Assembly: GCF_027497495.1 (NCBI RefSeq)
Contig: NZ_CP114205.1
Span: 6,138,001-6,202,000, forward strand
Length of the DNA: 64,000 nt
Direction: 5' to 3'
DNA from: Streptomyces tubercidicus
GTDB lineage: Bacteria; Actinomycetota; Actinomycetes; Streptomycetales; Streptomycetaceae
Positions 24,065 through 33,800 of this stretch are shown piece after piece. The notes under the pieces are model-generated. The model did no database searches. It saw only the letters and a program-made list of their open reading frames with translations, and was not told the origin of the DNA. The translations under genes were made by a program, and so were the position numbers. Position 1 is the first letter of the stretch. Each line of letters begins with the position of its first letter.

Positions 24065-25572
24065 GGTGCGGGGGCCTTCGTTCGGTCGGGGGCGGCGGGG
24101 GGACCGGGTACGACCAGTGCGGCGGTGCGTTCCGCGAGGGCGTCGAAGCCGATGCCGTCGAGCCCGCGGACGCCGGTGGCCAGCCGGTTGCGCAGGGGTG
24201 CCGTCCAGCGGGCGGGCAGCGCCGCGGGCGACCCGGCGAGCAGACCGGCCAGCGAGCCGGCGGTGGCGCCGTTCGAGTCGGTGTCCCAACCGCCGGACAC
24301 CGCACGGCAGATGGAGCCGGTGAAGTCACCGTCGGCGTGGGTGAGCGCGGCGGCCAGCAGCGCCGCGTTCGGCACGGCGTGCACCCAGTGGTGGTGTCCG
24401 TACGCGGTGTGCAGCCGGTCGACGACGGCGGCGAAGCCGTCCGGGGTGCCGGTGGGCTCGTCCCGCGCCAGTGCGATACCGCAGCGGACGGCCCGTGCGA
24501 GCCGGGACCGGGCGGGGATCACGGTCAGTCCGGCCCGCAGCGCGCCGTGCACATCGGTGCCGCCGCCGGCCGCCGCGGCGAGCGCGGCCGCCGTGAACAT
24601 CGCGGCGTACACCCCGTTCGCGGTATGGCTGAGGGTGGCGTCCCGCCAGGTCTGGGCCGCGGCGGCGGCCGGGTCGCCGGGGTGGGTCCAGCCGTGAATG
24701 TCGGCGCGGATCTGTGCGCCGATCCACTCCCGGAACGGGTTGCGGTGGCGGGCGGTGTGCGGCGGCTCGATGCCGTCCAGGAGGTTGCGGTACGCCACGC
24801 GCTCGGCGGTGAAGGTCCGGCCGGCCGGCAGTTCGTCCAGCCACAGCCGCGCGACATCGGCCGTGGTGAAGCCGGGGCCGTGGCGTTCGAGGAGCAGCAG
24901 CCCGAGCAGCGGGTAGTTGAGGTCGTCGTCCTCGGGCATGCCGTCGATGTTCTCGGCGAGCGAGGTGGTGCGGCTGCGGCGGTTCCACGGGTACCGCGCG
25001 GCCACCGCCGGATCGAGTCCGGTCTCCGTGAAGTACCCGGCCGGTGGCCAGTTACCGGTCGAGCGGGCGAGCGCCCGGATCCCGGCGAGCGGCAGTTTCT
25101 CGACGGGTTTGCCGAGCAGACAGCCCGCCGCCCGCCCGAGCCAGGCGGCCTCCAGACGGGCGGTCTCCGGATGGGCGGTCTCCGGACGGGTGGTCTCCGG
25201 AGGGGCGGTCGGCACCCCGCTGCCGTCCGGCCGCGGACCGCCGTCCCCGGGCCTCGGCGCCCACTCGGCCTGAATGGCGGTCAGTTCGGTGGGCTCGGCG
25301 GCCTCCAACGGGCAGGGCAGCAGCGCGAGTTCGTCGAGCAGCGTCCCGGCGAGCGCCCGCAGGGCCGGATCGGCCGGGCCGGGGGAGGCGCCCGCCCGGC
25401 CCGGCACTGTCGTACCGCCTGCCGCGCGCCACCGCCGCGCGATCCCGTCGGCGTCCCGGCCGTCCTCCGCCGCCTGCCGCAGTTCGTGCCCGAGCAGATC
25501 CTCGGGCTGCACCCAGGTCACCCGGAGCGGGGCCGTGGTGGCCGGCCGGTCGGGCGCCGCCGTGGCCGTCAC
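24061..25572 (-). CDS. ADP-ribosylglycohydrolase-family protein A (503 aa)
   Basis: Member of the DraG/ARH fold family, binuclear Mg-dependent hydrolases that remove ADP-ribose from proteins or act on related N-glycosides. Here the conserved fold begins after a 140-residue N-terminal extension: AAWLGRAAGCLLGKPVEKL (the GxxxGxxLG-type start), then IDGMPEDDDLNYPLLGL (acidic metal cluster), NGVYAAMFTAAALAAA, and the C-terminal SGGWDTDSNGATAGSLAGLL, which supplies the second set of Asp ligands. The extension includes WVQPEDLLGHELRQAAEDG and a short PETxxPETxxPET repeat. Longest of the four paralogues here. Overlaps both neighbours by four bases. Confidence 0.85.
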   Translation of the reverse strand: MTATAAPDRPATTAPLRVTWVQPEDLLGHELRQAAEDGRDADGIARRWRAAGGTTVPGRAGASPGPADPALRALAGTLLDELALLPCPLEAAEPTELTAIQAEWAPRPGDGGPRPDGSGVPTAPPETTRPETAHPETARLEAAWLGRAAGCLLGKPVEKLPLAGIRALARSTGNWPPAGYFTETGLDPAVAARYPWNRRSRTTSLAENIDGMPEDDDLNYPLLGLLLLERHGPGFTTADVARLWLDELPAGRTFTAERVAYRNLLDGIEPPHTARHRNPFREWIGAQIRADIHGWTHPGDPAAAAAQTWRDATLSHTANGVYAAMFTAAALAAAAGGGTDVHGALRAGLTVIPARSRLARAVRCGIALARDEPTGTPDGFAAVVDRLHTAYGHHHWVHAVPNAALLAAALTHADGDFTGSICRAVSGGWDTDSNGATAGSLAGLLAGSPAALPARWTAPLRNRLATGVRGLDGIGFDALAERTAALVVPGPPAAPDRTKAPAP

Positions 25573-26909
25573 CGTCCGACCGCCTCCGTCATCGCCGGGA
25601 TGGCCGAGATCGCGGTGAACGCCTGCTCATGGGTGCGGGCGCGGGCCCGGTCGCGGGTGAAGACCTCGCGGGCGACGGTGGCCAGTGCGGCCCCGGGCGC
25701 CTGCAGATCGAGGCGGCTGGCGCGGGCCACCTCGGTGCTCCACTCCTCCGGCACCGCCGCCGCGCCGCGCAGCGCGCCGACCAGCGCACCGCTCATCGTG
25801 GCGATCGAGTCGCAGTCGCGGCCGTAGTTGACCGAGCCCAGGACCGTGGACCGGAAGTCGCCGCCGCCGATCAGCAACATGCCCAGGGCGATGGGGAGTT
25901 CCTCGATGGCGTGCAGCCGGGAGGGCCGCCGGGCGCCGAGCGACGGGTTGCGGTAGTCCGGGCCGACCGTGTCGAAGGGGGCGACGGCGGCGCGCAGCGG
26001 GGCGGGCGCCGCCGCGGGATCGGTGACCGAGGACGCGGCCTCACAGACCGCCTCGATCGCGGCGCGGGTGCCGTCCTTGGCGAGCCGCAGCGCCTGGACG
26101 ACGACCGAGGACGGGGTCGCGTCCGGGATGAACGCGGCGGCCACAGCCGCGGCGAACACCCCCGCCGCCTCCCGCCCGTACGAGGACTGATGGGCACCGG
26201 CGATGTCCAGCGCCTCGGCGTAGGCCCGGTCCGGATTGCCGGCGTTGACGATGCCGACCGGCGCCATGTACATCGCCGCACCGCAGTTGACGATGTTTCC
26301 CACGCCCGCCTCGCGCGGGTCCGCGTGCCCGTAGTGCAGCCGGGCCACGATCCACTTCTCGGCGAGGAAGATCCGCTGCACCGGCAGCGCCTCGGCCTCC
26401 AGCTCCGGGATCCAGCGCGGGGTGCCGATCAGATCCGGCACCAGGTGGTCGGCGATGTCATAGGCGTCGAGATGATCGCGCACCGCCTCGTAGACCCGCA
26501 CCAGCGCATGGGTCATCAGGGTGTCGTCGGTGACATGGCCGTCGCCCTTGTGGTACGGCGCGAGCGGGCGGGCGGTGCGCCAGTCGTCGTGGAACGGGCC
26601 GACGATGCCCGCCACCCGGCCGCCGTGCCGCTTCACGATCTCCTCCGGCGTCCGGCCCTCCACCGGCCCGCCGAGCGCATCGCCGACGGCGGCACCGACC
26701 AGCGCACCGGTCGCCCGGTCCTCCAGGGACGGCGTGACCGGGACGACGGACGGCACCGGAGGCACCGGCGACGGCTTGGCGACCGCGGTGACCGGGGCGG
26801 CCGGGGGGACGGGAGGGACAGGGGGAAGGGGGGTGACCGGCAGGATCCGGGTCGCCTGCGCCTCGGGGGTGCGCGCCGCGGCCGGTGTCTGCTCGCTTGC
26901 GTGGGTCAT
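25569..26909 (-). CDS. ADP-ribosylglycohydrolase-family protein B (446 aa)
   Basis: Second DraG/ARH-fold paralogue. After a 60-residue Pro/Val-rich N-terminus (PLPPVPPVPPAAPVTAVAKP), the fold starts RATGALVGAAVGDALGGPVEG. Metal ligands: GDGHVTDDTLMTHALVRVYE (the TDDT motif) and SVNYGRDCDSIATMSGALVG (the D-x-D-S motif). Other segments: AEKWIVARLHYGHADPREAG, and GNIVNCGAAMYMAPVGIVNA. With all expected acidic residues it is a good candidate for an active hydrolase. The substrate, protein-bound ADP-ribose or a small nucleoside-like molecule, cannot be read from sequence. Confidence 0.88.
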   Translation of the reverse strand: MTHASEQTPAAARTPEAQATRILPVTPLPPVPPVPPAAPVTAVAKPSPVPPVPSVVPVTPSLEDRATGALVGAAVGDALGGPVEGRTPEEIVKRHGGRVAGIVGPFHDDWRTARPLAPYHKGDGHVTDDTLMTHALVRVYEAVRDHLDAYDIADHLVPDLIGTPRWIPELEAEALPVQRIFLAEKWIVARLHYGHADPREAGVGNIVNCGAAMYMAPVGIVNAGNPDRAYAEALDIAGAHQSSYGREAAGVFAAAVAAAFIPDATPSSVVVQALRLAKDGTRAAIEAVCEAASSVTDPAAAPAPLRAAVAPFDTVGPDYRNPSLGARRPSRLHAIEELPIALGMLLIGGGDFRSTVLGSVNYGRDCDSIATMSGALVGALRGAAAVPEEWSTEVARASRLDLQAPGAALATVAREVFTRDRARARTHEQAFTAISAIPAMTEAVGR

Positions 26910-28198
26910 GTGCGGGTGAGTCCTTCCACGGTGGGGGAGGGGGCGGGAGCCAGCAGGGCGCCGGGGACGGCTGCCGGGCGGGCCGGTGGGGGAGCCGCGG
27001 CGGCTTCGGGCGCGGTGAGCTCGGCACGGGCGAGCAGCCCGGCCAGCTCGACCAGGTCCGTGCCGGCCAGCCGGGGCAGCGCACAGCCGGACAGCACCCG
27101 GCAGGCGTCGCGCCAGGTGCGGGGCAGCGCCCGCGCACCGCCGAGCGCACCGGTCAGCGCCCCGGCGAGGGCCGGTGCGGAGTCGGCGACCCGGGAGAGA
27201 CAGGCGGCGGCCGGTACCGCCTCGGCGACCAGCCCGTCCGTCGCCAGGGCCAGCGCCAGCGCCACCGGGACGGTCTCCGCCGCGGCGATGCCGTAGCTGT
27301 AGACGTGGTCGACGATCTCGTGCTCCAGTACGGGCACCAGGGCGAACGCGGTGCCGGGGCGCCCCACCGGGCCGGGGCCGTCCGCGGCGAACGACCGGGC
27401 CAGCCGGACCGCGTGCAGGGCGTTCCGGCGGATCTCGGTGCCTTCGGGGAGCTGCTCCAGGGCCGCGTCCACACAGCCGGCGGCCGCCGTGCCGCCGAGC
27501 GCGGCGGCGACCGCGGCGGCCATCGCCCGCGCGCCGTGCACCCCGTCGCCGTCCTGGGTGTAGCGAGCGTCGTACTCGGCCAGCTCGGCCGCGGCGGATG
27601 GCTCGCCCGGGTGCACCACGGCCAGGACGGCGGCGCGTACACAGGCCGCGTCGTCGAAGTAGTGCGGGTTGTCATGGCCGGTGGCGGGCGGCCGCAGCCC
27701 GGCGGCGAGGTTGCCGAGCCCGGCCCGTACGGAGATCCGGGCGCGCAGCGGCAGCACGGCGGACTCGACCTCGGGCGCCCGGTCGGCGGCCGCGGCGACC
27801 TCGTTGGCCAGCGCGTTCCAGGCGAGATCGACGGCGGCCCGCATCCGGCGGTCCCGGCCCAGGTCGCTGAGCGGCGCACCGGCCGCGGTGAGCACCGACT
27901 CGGCGGTGAACGCGGCCCAGTCGGCGTCGTCGGAGGGGCCCAGCCGGAGCGGTTCGGGCGGCTGGTTGAGCGCGATCGGCACGGGCAGCGTGGTGGTCGC
28001 GTTCTGCTCGGCGAAGGTGTCCAGTTCACGGGTCAGCCGCCGGGTCCACTCCGGCATCCGCGCCGCCCGGTGCCGGGCCGCCGGCCACCCCGCGGCGTCC
28101 CCCGCGGCCACCCCGAGCAGCAGCCCCTCGATACGGGCGCGCGCACCGGCGGGGCCGCCGTGGCCCGCGGCGCTCCCCACCCCTTCCGGGCCGTTCAT
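26906..28198 (-). CDS. ADP-ribosylglycohydrolase-family protein C, degenerate metal site (430 aa)
   Basis: Third paralogue. The fold starts RIEGLLLGVAAGDAAGWPAA, but the first acidic motif reads LGPSDDADWAAFTAE instead of TDDT, and the C-terminal motif is ACLSRVADSAPALAGALTGA, where paralogues B and D have GRDxDS/T. One of the two conserved Asp residues is therefore Val. Middle parts remain recognisable (YTQDGDGVHGARAMAAAVAA, VYSYGIAAAETVPVALALAL). It may have altered catalysis or be a non-catalytic partner of its neighbours. Four-base overlaps on both sides argue against a dying pseudogene. Confidence 0.8.
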   Translation of the reverse strand: MNGPEGVGSAAGHGGPAGARARIEGLLLGVAAGDAAGWPAARHRAARMPEWTRRLTRELDTFAEQNATTTLPVPIALNQPPEPLRLGPSDDADWAAFTAESVLTAAGAPLSDLGRDRRMRAAVDLAWNALANEVAAAADRAPEVESAVLPLRARISVRAGLGNLAAGLRPPATGHDNPHYFDDAACVRAAVLAVVHPGEPSAAAELAEYDARYTQDGDGVHGARAMAAAVAAALGGTAAAGCVDAALEQLPEGTEIRRNALHAVRLARSFAADGPGPVGRPGTAFALVPVLEHEIVDHVYSYGIAAAETVPVALALALATDGLVAEAVPAAACLSRVADSAPALAGALTGALGGARALPRTWRDACRVLSGCALPRLAGTDLVELAGLLARAELTAPEAAAAPPPARPAAVPGALLAPAPSPTVEGLTRT

Positions 28199-29394
28199 CC
28201 GGCGCCCACCACGGCCCCGGCACCGGTCCCGACGCCCGCCCCGTCTCGGACGCCCGCCCCGGCCGCGGTGCTCACCACGGCCCCGGCGCCCGCGCTAGCC
28301 CCGTCCCCCGCCGAGTCACGGGCCCCGGCCTCCGCCGCACCCCCACCGGCCACGGAGCCCGCCCCCCGCGCGACCAGCAGCTCAGCGACGTCCAGCACGT
28401 GATACCCCGCCATCGACGGCAGACAGCTGCCGCGCGCCGGGCCGATGGCGGCGGCCCAGGTCTCGGGGATCGCGGCGGCGCCGCACAGCGCACCGGCCAG
28501 CGCACCGGCGACGGCCGCCGTGGTGTCGGCGTCGCGCCCCATGTTGACCGCGGTCAGCACCGAGGCGGAGAAGTCGCCGCGGGCCGCCTCGAACGCGCCG
28601 AAGGCCAGCCCGACCGCCTCCGGCGCCAGATCCGTCCAGGGATAGCCGCCGATCACGACGGCGGAGCGCACCGCGCGCTCGGTACCGAGCCGGGTGATGC
28701 CCGGGTCATGCCGGGAGCGCTGGGCGGCACCGACCGCGCGGCGCAGCGAGCGGGCGGTCCAGGAGTCCTCCGGTACGACGGACAGCGCGGCGGCGATCAC
28801 CGCGTCCGTGGAGGTGGCGACCATGGCGGTGGCCACCCCGGCGGCCACCGCCCGGCCGCCGTAGATTCCCTCGCCGTCGTGGCTGACCGTGCCGTCGATG
28901 GCGACCAGCCGGGCGGCCTCGGCGGGCCGCCCGGCGGCGAACACCCCGAACGGCGCGGCGCGCATCGCCAGGCCGTCGCTCCAGGCGTGCCGGTGCTGGG
29001 CGGAGATGGGCGCGGCCAGACCCCGGCGCAGGTTCTCCAGGGTGCCGCGCTCACTGAAGCCCGCCCCGCGGAACGGCCCCTCGTCACGGTCGGCGATCCA
29101 CCGGTGCCAGGCGGCCTCGACATGGGCGACGGTCAGCGCCGAGCCGTGTGCGGCGAGCAGCAGCCCCGAGAAGAGGGCGTACTCGGTGTCGTCGGTGCCC
29201 GCCGGATCGTCCTCGACATAGCCCTCGATCCGTCCCCAGCGGCGGCGGATCTGCGAGGGCTTCATGTTCTCCGCGGGGGCGCCGAGCGCATCACCGACGG
29301 CGAGCCCGAGCAGCGCGCCGCGGGCCCGGTCGCGGACGGCGTCGCCCGCGCCGGGCCCGGCCGGTTCCGCGGGCGGAGGGTGCGCTGCGCTCAT
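28195..29394 (-). CDS. ADP-ribosylglycohydrolase-family protein D (399 aa), first gene of the operon
   Basis: Fourth DraG/ARH-fold paralogue and the promoter-proximal gene. DRARGALLGLAVGDALGAPA opens the fold; EDDPAGTDDTEYALFSGLLL has the TDDT ligands; VSHDGEGIYGGRAVAAGVAT and AVNMGRDADTTAAVAGALAG carry the C-terminal ligands. All expected acidic residues are present. The last 60 residues are an Ala/Gly/Val-rich tail. ATG 29394 (MSAAHPPPAEPAG) is preferred over longer in-frame starts because the sequence upstream is low-complexity. The operon promoter must lie in the 364-bp gap shared with the VIT1 gene. Confidence 0.86.
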   Translation of the reverse strand: MSAAHPPPAEPAGPGAGDAVRDRARGALLGLAVGDALGAPAENMKPSQIRRRWGRIEGYVEDDPAGTDDTEYALFSGLLLAAHGSALTVAHVEAAWHRWIADRDEGPFRGAGFSERGTLENLRRGLAAPISAQHRHAWSDGLAMRAAPFGVFAAGRPAEAARLVAIDGTVSHDGEGIYGGRAVAAGVATAMVATSTDAVIAAALSVVPEDSWTARSLRRAVGAAQRSRHDPGITRLGTERAVRSAVVIGGYPWTDLAPEAVGLAFGAFEAARGDFSASVLTAVNMGRDADTTAAVAGALAGALCGAAAIPETWAAAIGPARGSCLPSMAGYHVLDVAELLVARGAGSVAGGGAAEAGARDSAGDGASAGAGAVVSTAAGAGVRDGAGVGTGAGAVVGAG

Positions 29395-29758
29395 GGTGCG
29401 TGCCGTTCTGTCGTACGGGCCGGACCGCCGCCGGGGCCGCGCGGGGCCGCCCGGCTTCGGACCGCTGCGCTGTATCCGTGCCACGCGACGGCCCGGCTCT
29501 CCTGTCCCGGGCGGCAGGGTCACCCGGTCGACAGCCCCGGACGGCCCCGGACGGCCCCGGAGCGGTGCGCCCGGCCGGCCCCACAGCGGCCTGTGACCCG
29601 GATCACTCACCCGGCCTCGCGGAAAAACCGCAGGTCAGCGCGGTAAGTTCGGCCTTCCTTGCTAGCGGCGGAGGCCGATGCCCGCATAACTTCGAAGCGT
29701 TGGAGGGGGAAGTGCCGCACATCGGCCCACACCTCGCTCGTAGGGAGTAGGTACCGAT
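29395..29758. other. Divergent promoter region between the ADP-ribosylglycohydrolase operon and VIT1
   Basis: 364 bp without a supportable gene. The left part is GC-rich with repeated GCCCCGGACG elements near 29539-29562. The right part (29600-29758) is AT-richer, includes GGATCACTCACCCGG and GTAAGTTCGGCCTTCCTTGC, and probably carries the VIT1 promoter. I see no clear iron- or manganese-regulator box. Confidence 0.5.
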
Positions 29759-30499
29759 ATGTCCGTCATGGAGATCATGGATGCCGCGGCGCCGACGCAT
29801 GTGGCCCACCGCGACAACCACACCCACCGCGATGTGAACGGCGGCTGGCTGCGCCCCGCCGTCTTCGGTGCGATGGACGGTCTGGTCTCGAATGTCGCCC
29901 TGATGACGGGCGCCGCCGGCGGTGCGCTGTCGCAGCAGGCGATCATCATCACCGGCCTCGCGGGCCTGGCGGCAGGTGCCTTCTCGATGGCGGCGGGGGA
30001 GTACACCTCGGTCGCCTCACAGCGTGAGCTGGTGCAGGCCGAGCTGGATATCGAGCGCGCCGAGCTGCGTAAGCACCCGAAGGACGAGCTGGAAGAGCTC
30101 GCCGCGCTGTATACGTCGCGCGGGGTCGAGCCGGCGCTCGCCCGGCAGGTCGCCGAACAGCTCTCCAGGGACCCCGATCAGGCCCTGGAGATCCACGCCC
30201 GCGAGGAACTGGGCATCGACCCGTCCGACCTTCCTTCGCCCGCCGTCGCCGCGGTTTCCTCCTTCGGGTCGTTTGCGCTGGGCGCGCTGATGCCTCTGCT
30301 TCCGTACTTGATGGGGGCCTCCGCCATCTGGCCCGCGGTGCTGTTCGCACTGGTCGGACTGTTTGCCTGTGGGGCGGTCGTGGCGCGGGTGACGGCGCGC
30401 TCCTGGTGGTTCAGCGGGCTGCGTCAGCTGGCGCTCGGCGGCGCCGCCGCGGGTGTGACGTACGTCCTGGGCGCACTGTTCGGAACCGTCGTAGGCTGA
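29759..30499 (+). CDS. VIT1/CCC1-family iron/manganese transporter
   Basis: 246-aa integral membrane protein of the vacuolar iron transporter family, which moves Fe2+ or Mn2+ out of the cytoplasm. WLRPAVFGAMDGLVSNVALM and AAGAFSMAAGEYTSVASQRE are family signatures of the first two helices. The cytosolic helical metal-binding region follows (QAELDIERAELRKHPKDELE, EIHAREELGIDPSDLP), then three hydrophobic helices. The N-terminal HVAHRDNHTHRDVNGGW is His-rich and may contact metal. ATG 29759 is used; ATG 29768 is in frame. Divergent from the ADP-ribosylglycohydrolase operon. Confidence 0.9.
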   Translation: MSVMEIMDAAAPTHVAHRDNHTHRDVNGGWLRPAVFGAMDGLVSNVALMTGAAGGALSQQAIIITGLAGLAAGAFSMAAGEYTSVASQRELVQAELDIERAELRKHPKDELEELAALYTSRGVEPALARQVAEQLSRDPDQALEIHAREELGIDPSDLPSPAVAAVSSFGSFALGALMPLLPYLMGASAIWPAVLFALVGLFACGAVVARVTARSWWFSGLRQLALGGAAAGVTYVLGALFGTVVG

Positions 30500-30530
30500 C
30501 GTGTCATACGGGTGACTGCATAATTACCGC

Positions 30531-30546
30531 GTTACCCAGCGGTTTC
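30531..30546 (-). promoter_or_regulatory. Possible GlnR half-site pair upstream of gltB
   Basis: On the reverse strand GAAAC-N6-GTAAC matches the alternating half-sites of the actinomycete GlnR box (GaAAc and gTnAc, 6-bp spacing). It lies 273 bases before gltB. One pair only; weak evidence. Confidence 0.3.
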
Positions 30547-30737
30547 GGTTCGTTGACGGCCGGGCATAAGGCCCAGGCGTCGCGGGCAACGTCGCTCGCC
30601 GAACGCCGCCTTGTGGGACGGCCTGGATTCCGTCCGTGCACTGACTCACCGCCCGTGCGGTGTCCGCATGCTGGAAGCCCCTTTTCGCTTTTTGAGAAGG
30701 GAGCCATCCTGTAACCTGCACGAAATTTCGCGGAGGG

Positions 30738-30813
30738 CCAACGTCGTCCCTCGGCAATTCCCCGGGCCCCAAGGGCCCGGGAGGTACCCCGATTGCCACT
30801 ACGACGTTGGGAG
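30738..30813 (+). promoter_or_regulatory. Nested RNA structure in the gltB leader, touching the ribosome binding site
   Basis: Three stems are nested. Outer 10 bp: CCAACGTCGT (30738-30747) with ACGACGTTGG (30801-30810). Middle 6 bp: GGCAAT (30753-30758) with ATTGCC (30792-30797). Inner 9 bp: CCCGGGCCC (30761-30769) with GGGCCCGGG (30773-30781), loop CAA. The outer right arm contains the first two G of the GGGAG (30809-30813) that serves the gltB start at 30819, so forming the stem would partly hide it. I recognise no known riboswitch class. Confidence 0.7.
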
Positions 30814-30818
30814 AGCCG

Positions 30819-33800
30819 ATGCGTTTCGCGTCCACGCACTCCGCGACCACCAGCAGCAGCGACGCCGCCGCCTGGTCGCCCATGGACGGCCGCCCCGCCC
30901 AGCAGGGGATGTACGACCCCCGCAATGAGCACGACGCCTGTGGCGTCGGCTTCGTGGCCACCCTCACCGGCGAGGCCAGCCACGCACTGGTCGAGCAGGC
31001 GCTCACCGTCCTGACGAATCTGGAGCACCGCGGTGCCACCGGCTCCGAGCCCGACTCGGGCGACGGCGCCGGCATCCTGCTCCAGGTGCCGGACGCGTTT
31101 CTGCGCGAGAACGTCACCTTCGAGCTCCCCGAGGCCGGCGCCTACGCCGTCGGTATCGCCTTCCTGCCGTCCGAGGCCCAGGAGGCGGCCGAGGCCGTCT
31201 CCCGCATCGAGACGATCGCCGGGGAAGAGGGCCTGGACGTCATCGGCTGGCGGGTGGTCCCGGTCGCCCCGCAGCTGCTCGGCAACGGCGCCCGCGCCAC
31301 CATGCCGGCCTTCTCCCAGCTCTTCGTGAGCGACGGGGTGAACACCGGCCTGGCGCTGGACCGCAAGGCGTTCGCGCTGCGCAAGCGCGCCGAGCGGGAG
31401 GCCGGGGTCTACTTCCCCTCGCTGTCCGCCCGGACGATCGTCTACAAGGGCATGCTGACCACCGGCCAGCTGGAGCCCTTCTTCCCGGACCTGTCCGACC
31501 GCCGCTTCGCCACCGCGATCGCGCTGGTCCACTCCCGGTTCTCCACCAACACCTTCCCGAGCTGGCCGCTCGCGCACCCGTACCGCTTCGTCGCGCACAA
31601 CGGCGAGATCAACACGGTCAAGGGCAACCGCAACTGGATGCGGGCCCGTGAGTCGCAGCTCGCCACCAAGCTCTTCGGCGAGAACCCCGAGGACGCCGAG
31701 AACCTCGCGCGGCTGTTCCCCGTCTGCACCCCGGACGCCTCCGACTCGGCCTCCTTCGACGAGGTCCTGGAGCTGCTCCACCTCGGCGGCCGCTCGCTGC
31801 CGCACTCGGTGCTGATGATGGTCCCCGAGGCGTGGGAGAACTCCCCCTCCATGGACCCGGCCCGGCGCGCCTTCTACCAGTTCCACTCCACGATGATGGA
31901 GCCCTGGGACGGCCCGGCCTGTGTCACCTTCACCGACGGCATCCAGGTCGGCGCGGTCCTGGACCGCAACGGTCTGCGCCCCGGCCGCTACTGGGTCACC
32001 GACGACGGCCTGGTCGTGCTCTCCTCCGAGGTCGGCGTCCTGGACATCGACCCCGCCAAGGTCGTCCGCAAGGGCCGTCTGCAGCCCGGCCGGATGTTCC
32101 TGGTGGACACCGTCGAGGGCCGCATCATCGAGGACGACGAGATCAAGGCGCAGCTCGCCGCCGAGCAGCCCTACCAGGAGTGGCTGGACTCCGGTCTGAT
32201 CGAGCTGGCGGACCTGCCCGAGCGGGAGCACATCGTGCACACCCACGCCTCGGTCACCCGCCGCCAGCAGACCTTCGGCTACACCGAGGAAGAGCTCCGC
32301 GTCATCCTCGCCCCGATGGCCAAGGCCGGCGCCGAGCCCATCGGCTCGATGGGCACCGACTCGCCGATCGCCGCGCTGTCCGAGCGCCCCCGGCTGCTCT
32401 TCGACTACTTCACCCAGCTCTTCGCGCAGGTCACCAACCCGCCGCTGGACGCCATCCGCGAGGAGCTGGTCACCTCGCTGATCTCCTCGCTCGGCCCCCA
32501 GGGCAACCTCCTGGAGCCCACCGCGGCCTCCTGCCGCAGCGTGACCCTGCCGTTCCCGGTCATCGACAACGACGAGCTGGCCAAGCTCGTGCACATCAAC
32601 GCCGACGGCGATATGCCCGGCATGAAGGCCGTGACCCTCTCCGGTCTCTACCGGGTCTCCGGCGGCGGTCAGGCGCTGGCGGCCCGGATCGAGGAGATCT
32701 GCGCCGAGGCGGACGCCGCCATCGACGACGGCGCCCGGCTGATCGTGCTCTCCGACCGGCACTCCGACGCCGAGCACGCGCCGATCCCGTCGCTGCTGCT
32801 CACCGCCGCGGTCCACCACCACCTCATCGGCACCAAGGAGCGCACCCAGGTCGGTCTGCTCGTCGAGGCCGGCGATGTGCGCGAGGTGCACCACGTCGCG
32901 CTGCTCATCGGCTTCGGTGCCGCGGCCGTCAACCCGTACCTGGCCATGGAGTCCGTCGAGGACCTGGTCCGGGCCGGCACCTTCCTGCCCGGCATCGAGG
33001 CCGAGGCCGCCATCAAGAACCTGATCAAGGCGCTCGGCAAGGGCGTCCTGAAGGTGATGTCCAAGATGGGCATCTCCACCGTCGCCTCCTACCGGGGCGC
33101 GCAGGTCTTCGAGGCCGTCGGCCTGGACGAGGAGTTCGTCGCCCAGTACTTCCACGGCACCGCCACCAAGATCGGCGGCGCGGGCCTGGACGTCATCGCC
33201 AAGGAGGTCGCAGCCCGGCACGCCAAGGCCTACCCGGCCTCCGGCATCGCCGCCACGCACCGCGCGCTGGACATCGGCGGCGAGTACCAGTGGCGCCGCG
33301 AGGGCGAGCCGCACCTCTTCGACCCGGACACCGTCTTCCGGCTCCAGCACTCCACCCGCTCGCGCCGCTACGACATCTTCAAGCAGTACACGGACCGGGT
33401 GAACGAGCAGTCCGAGCGGCTGATGACGCTGCGCGGCCTGTTCTCCTTCGCCTCCGAGCGCCCCTCGATCCCGATCGAGGAGGTCGAGCCGGCGTCCGAG
33501 ATCGTCAAGCGCTTCTCCACCGGCGCCATGTCGTACGGCTCCATCTCCCAGGAGGCGCACGAGACCCTCGCCATCGCCATGAACCAGCTGGGCGGCAAGT
33601 CCAACACCGGTGAGGGCGGCGAGGACCCGGACCGTCTCTACGACCCGGCACGCCGCTCCGCCATCAAGCAGGTCGCCTCCGGCCGCTTCGGCGTGACGTC
33701 CGAGTACCTCGTCAACTCCGACGACATCCAGATCAAGATGGCCCAGGGCGCCAAGCCCGGTGAGGGCGGCCAGCTGCCCGGCCACAAGGTCTACCCGTGG

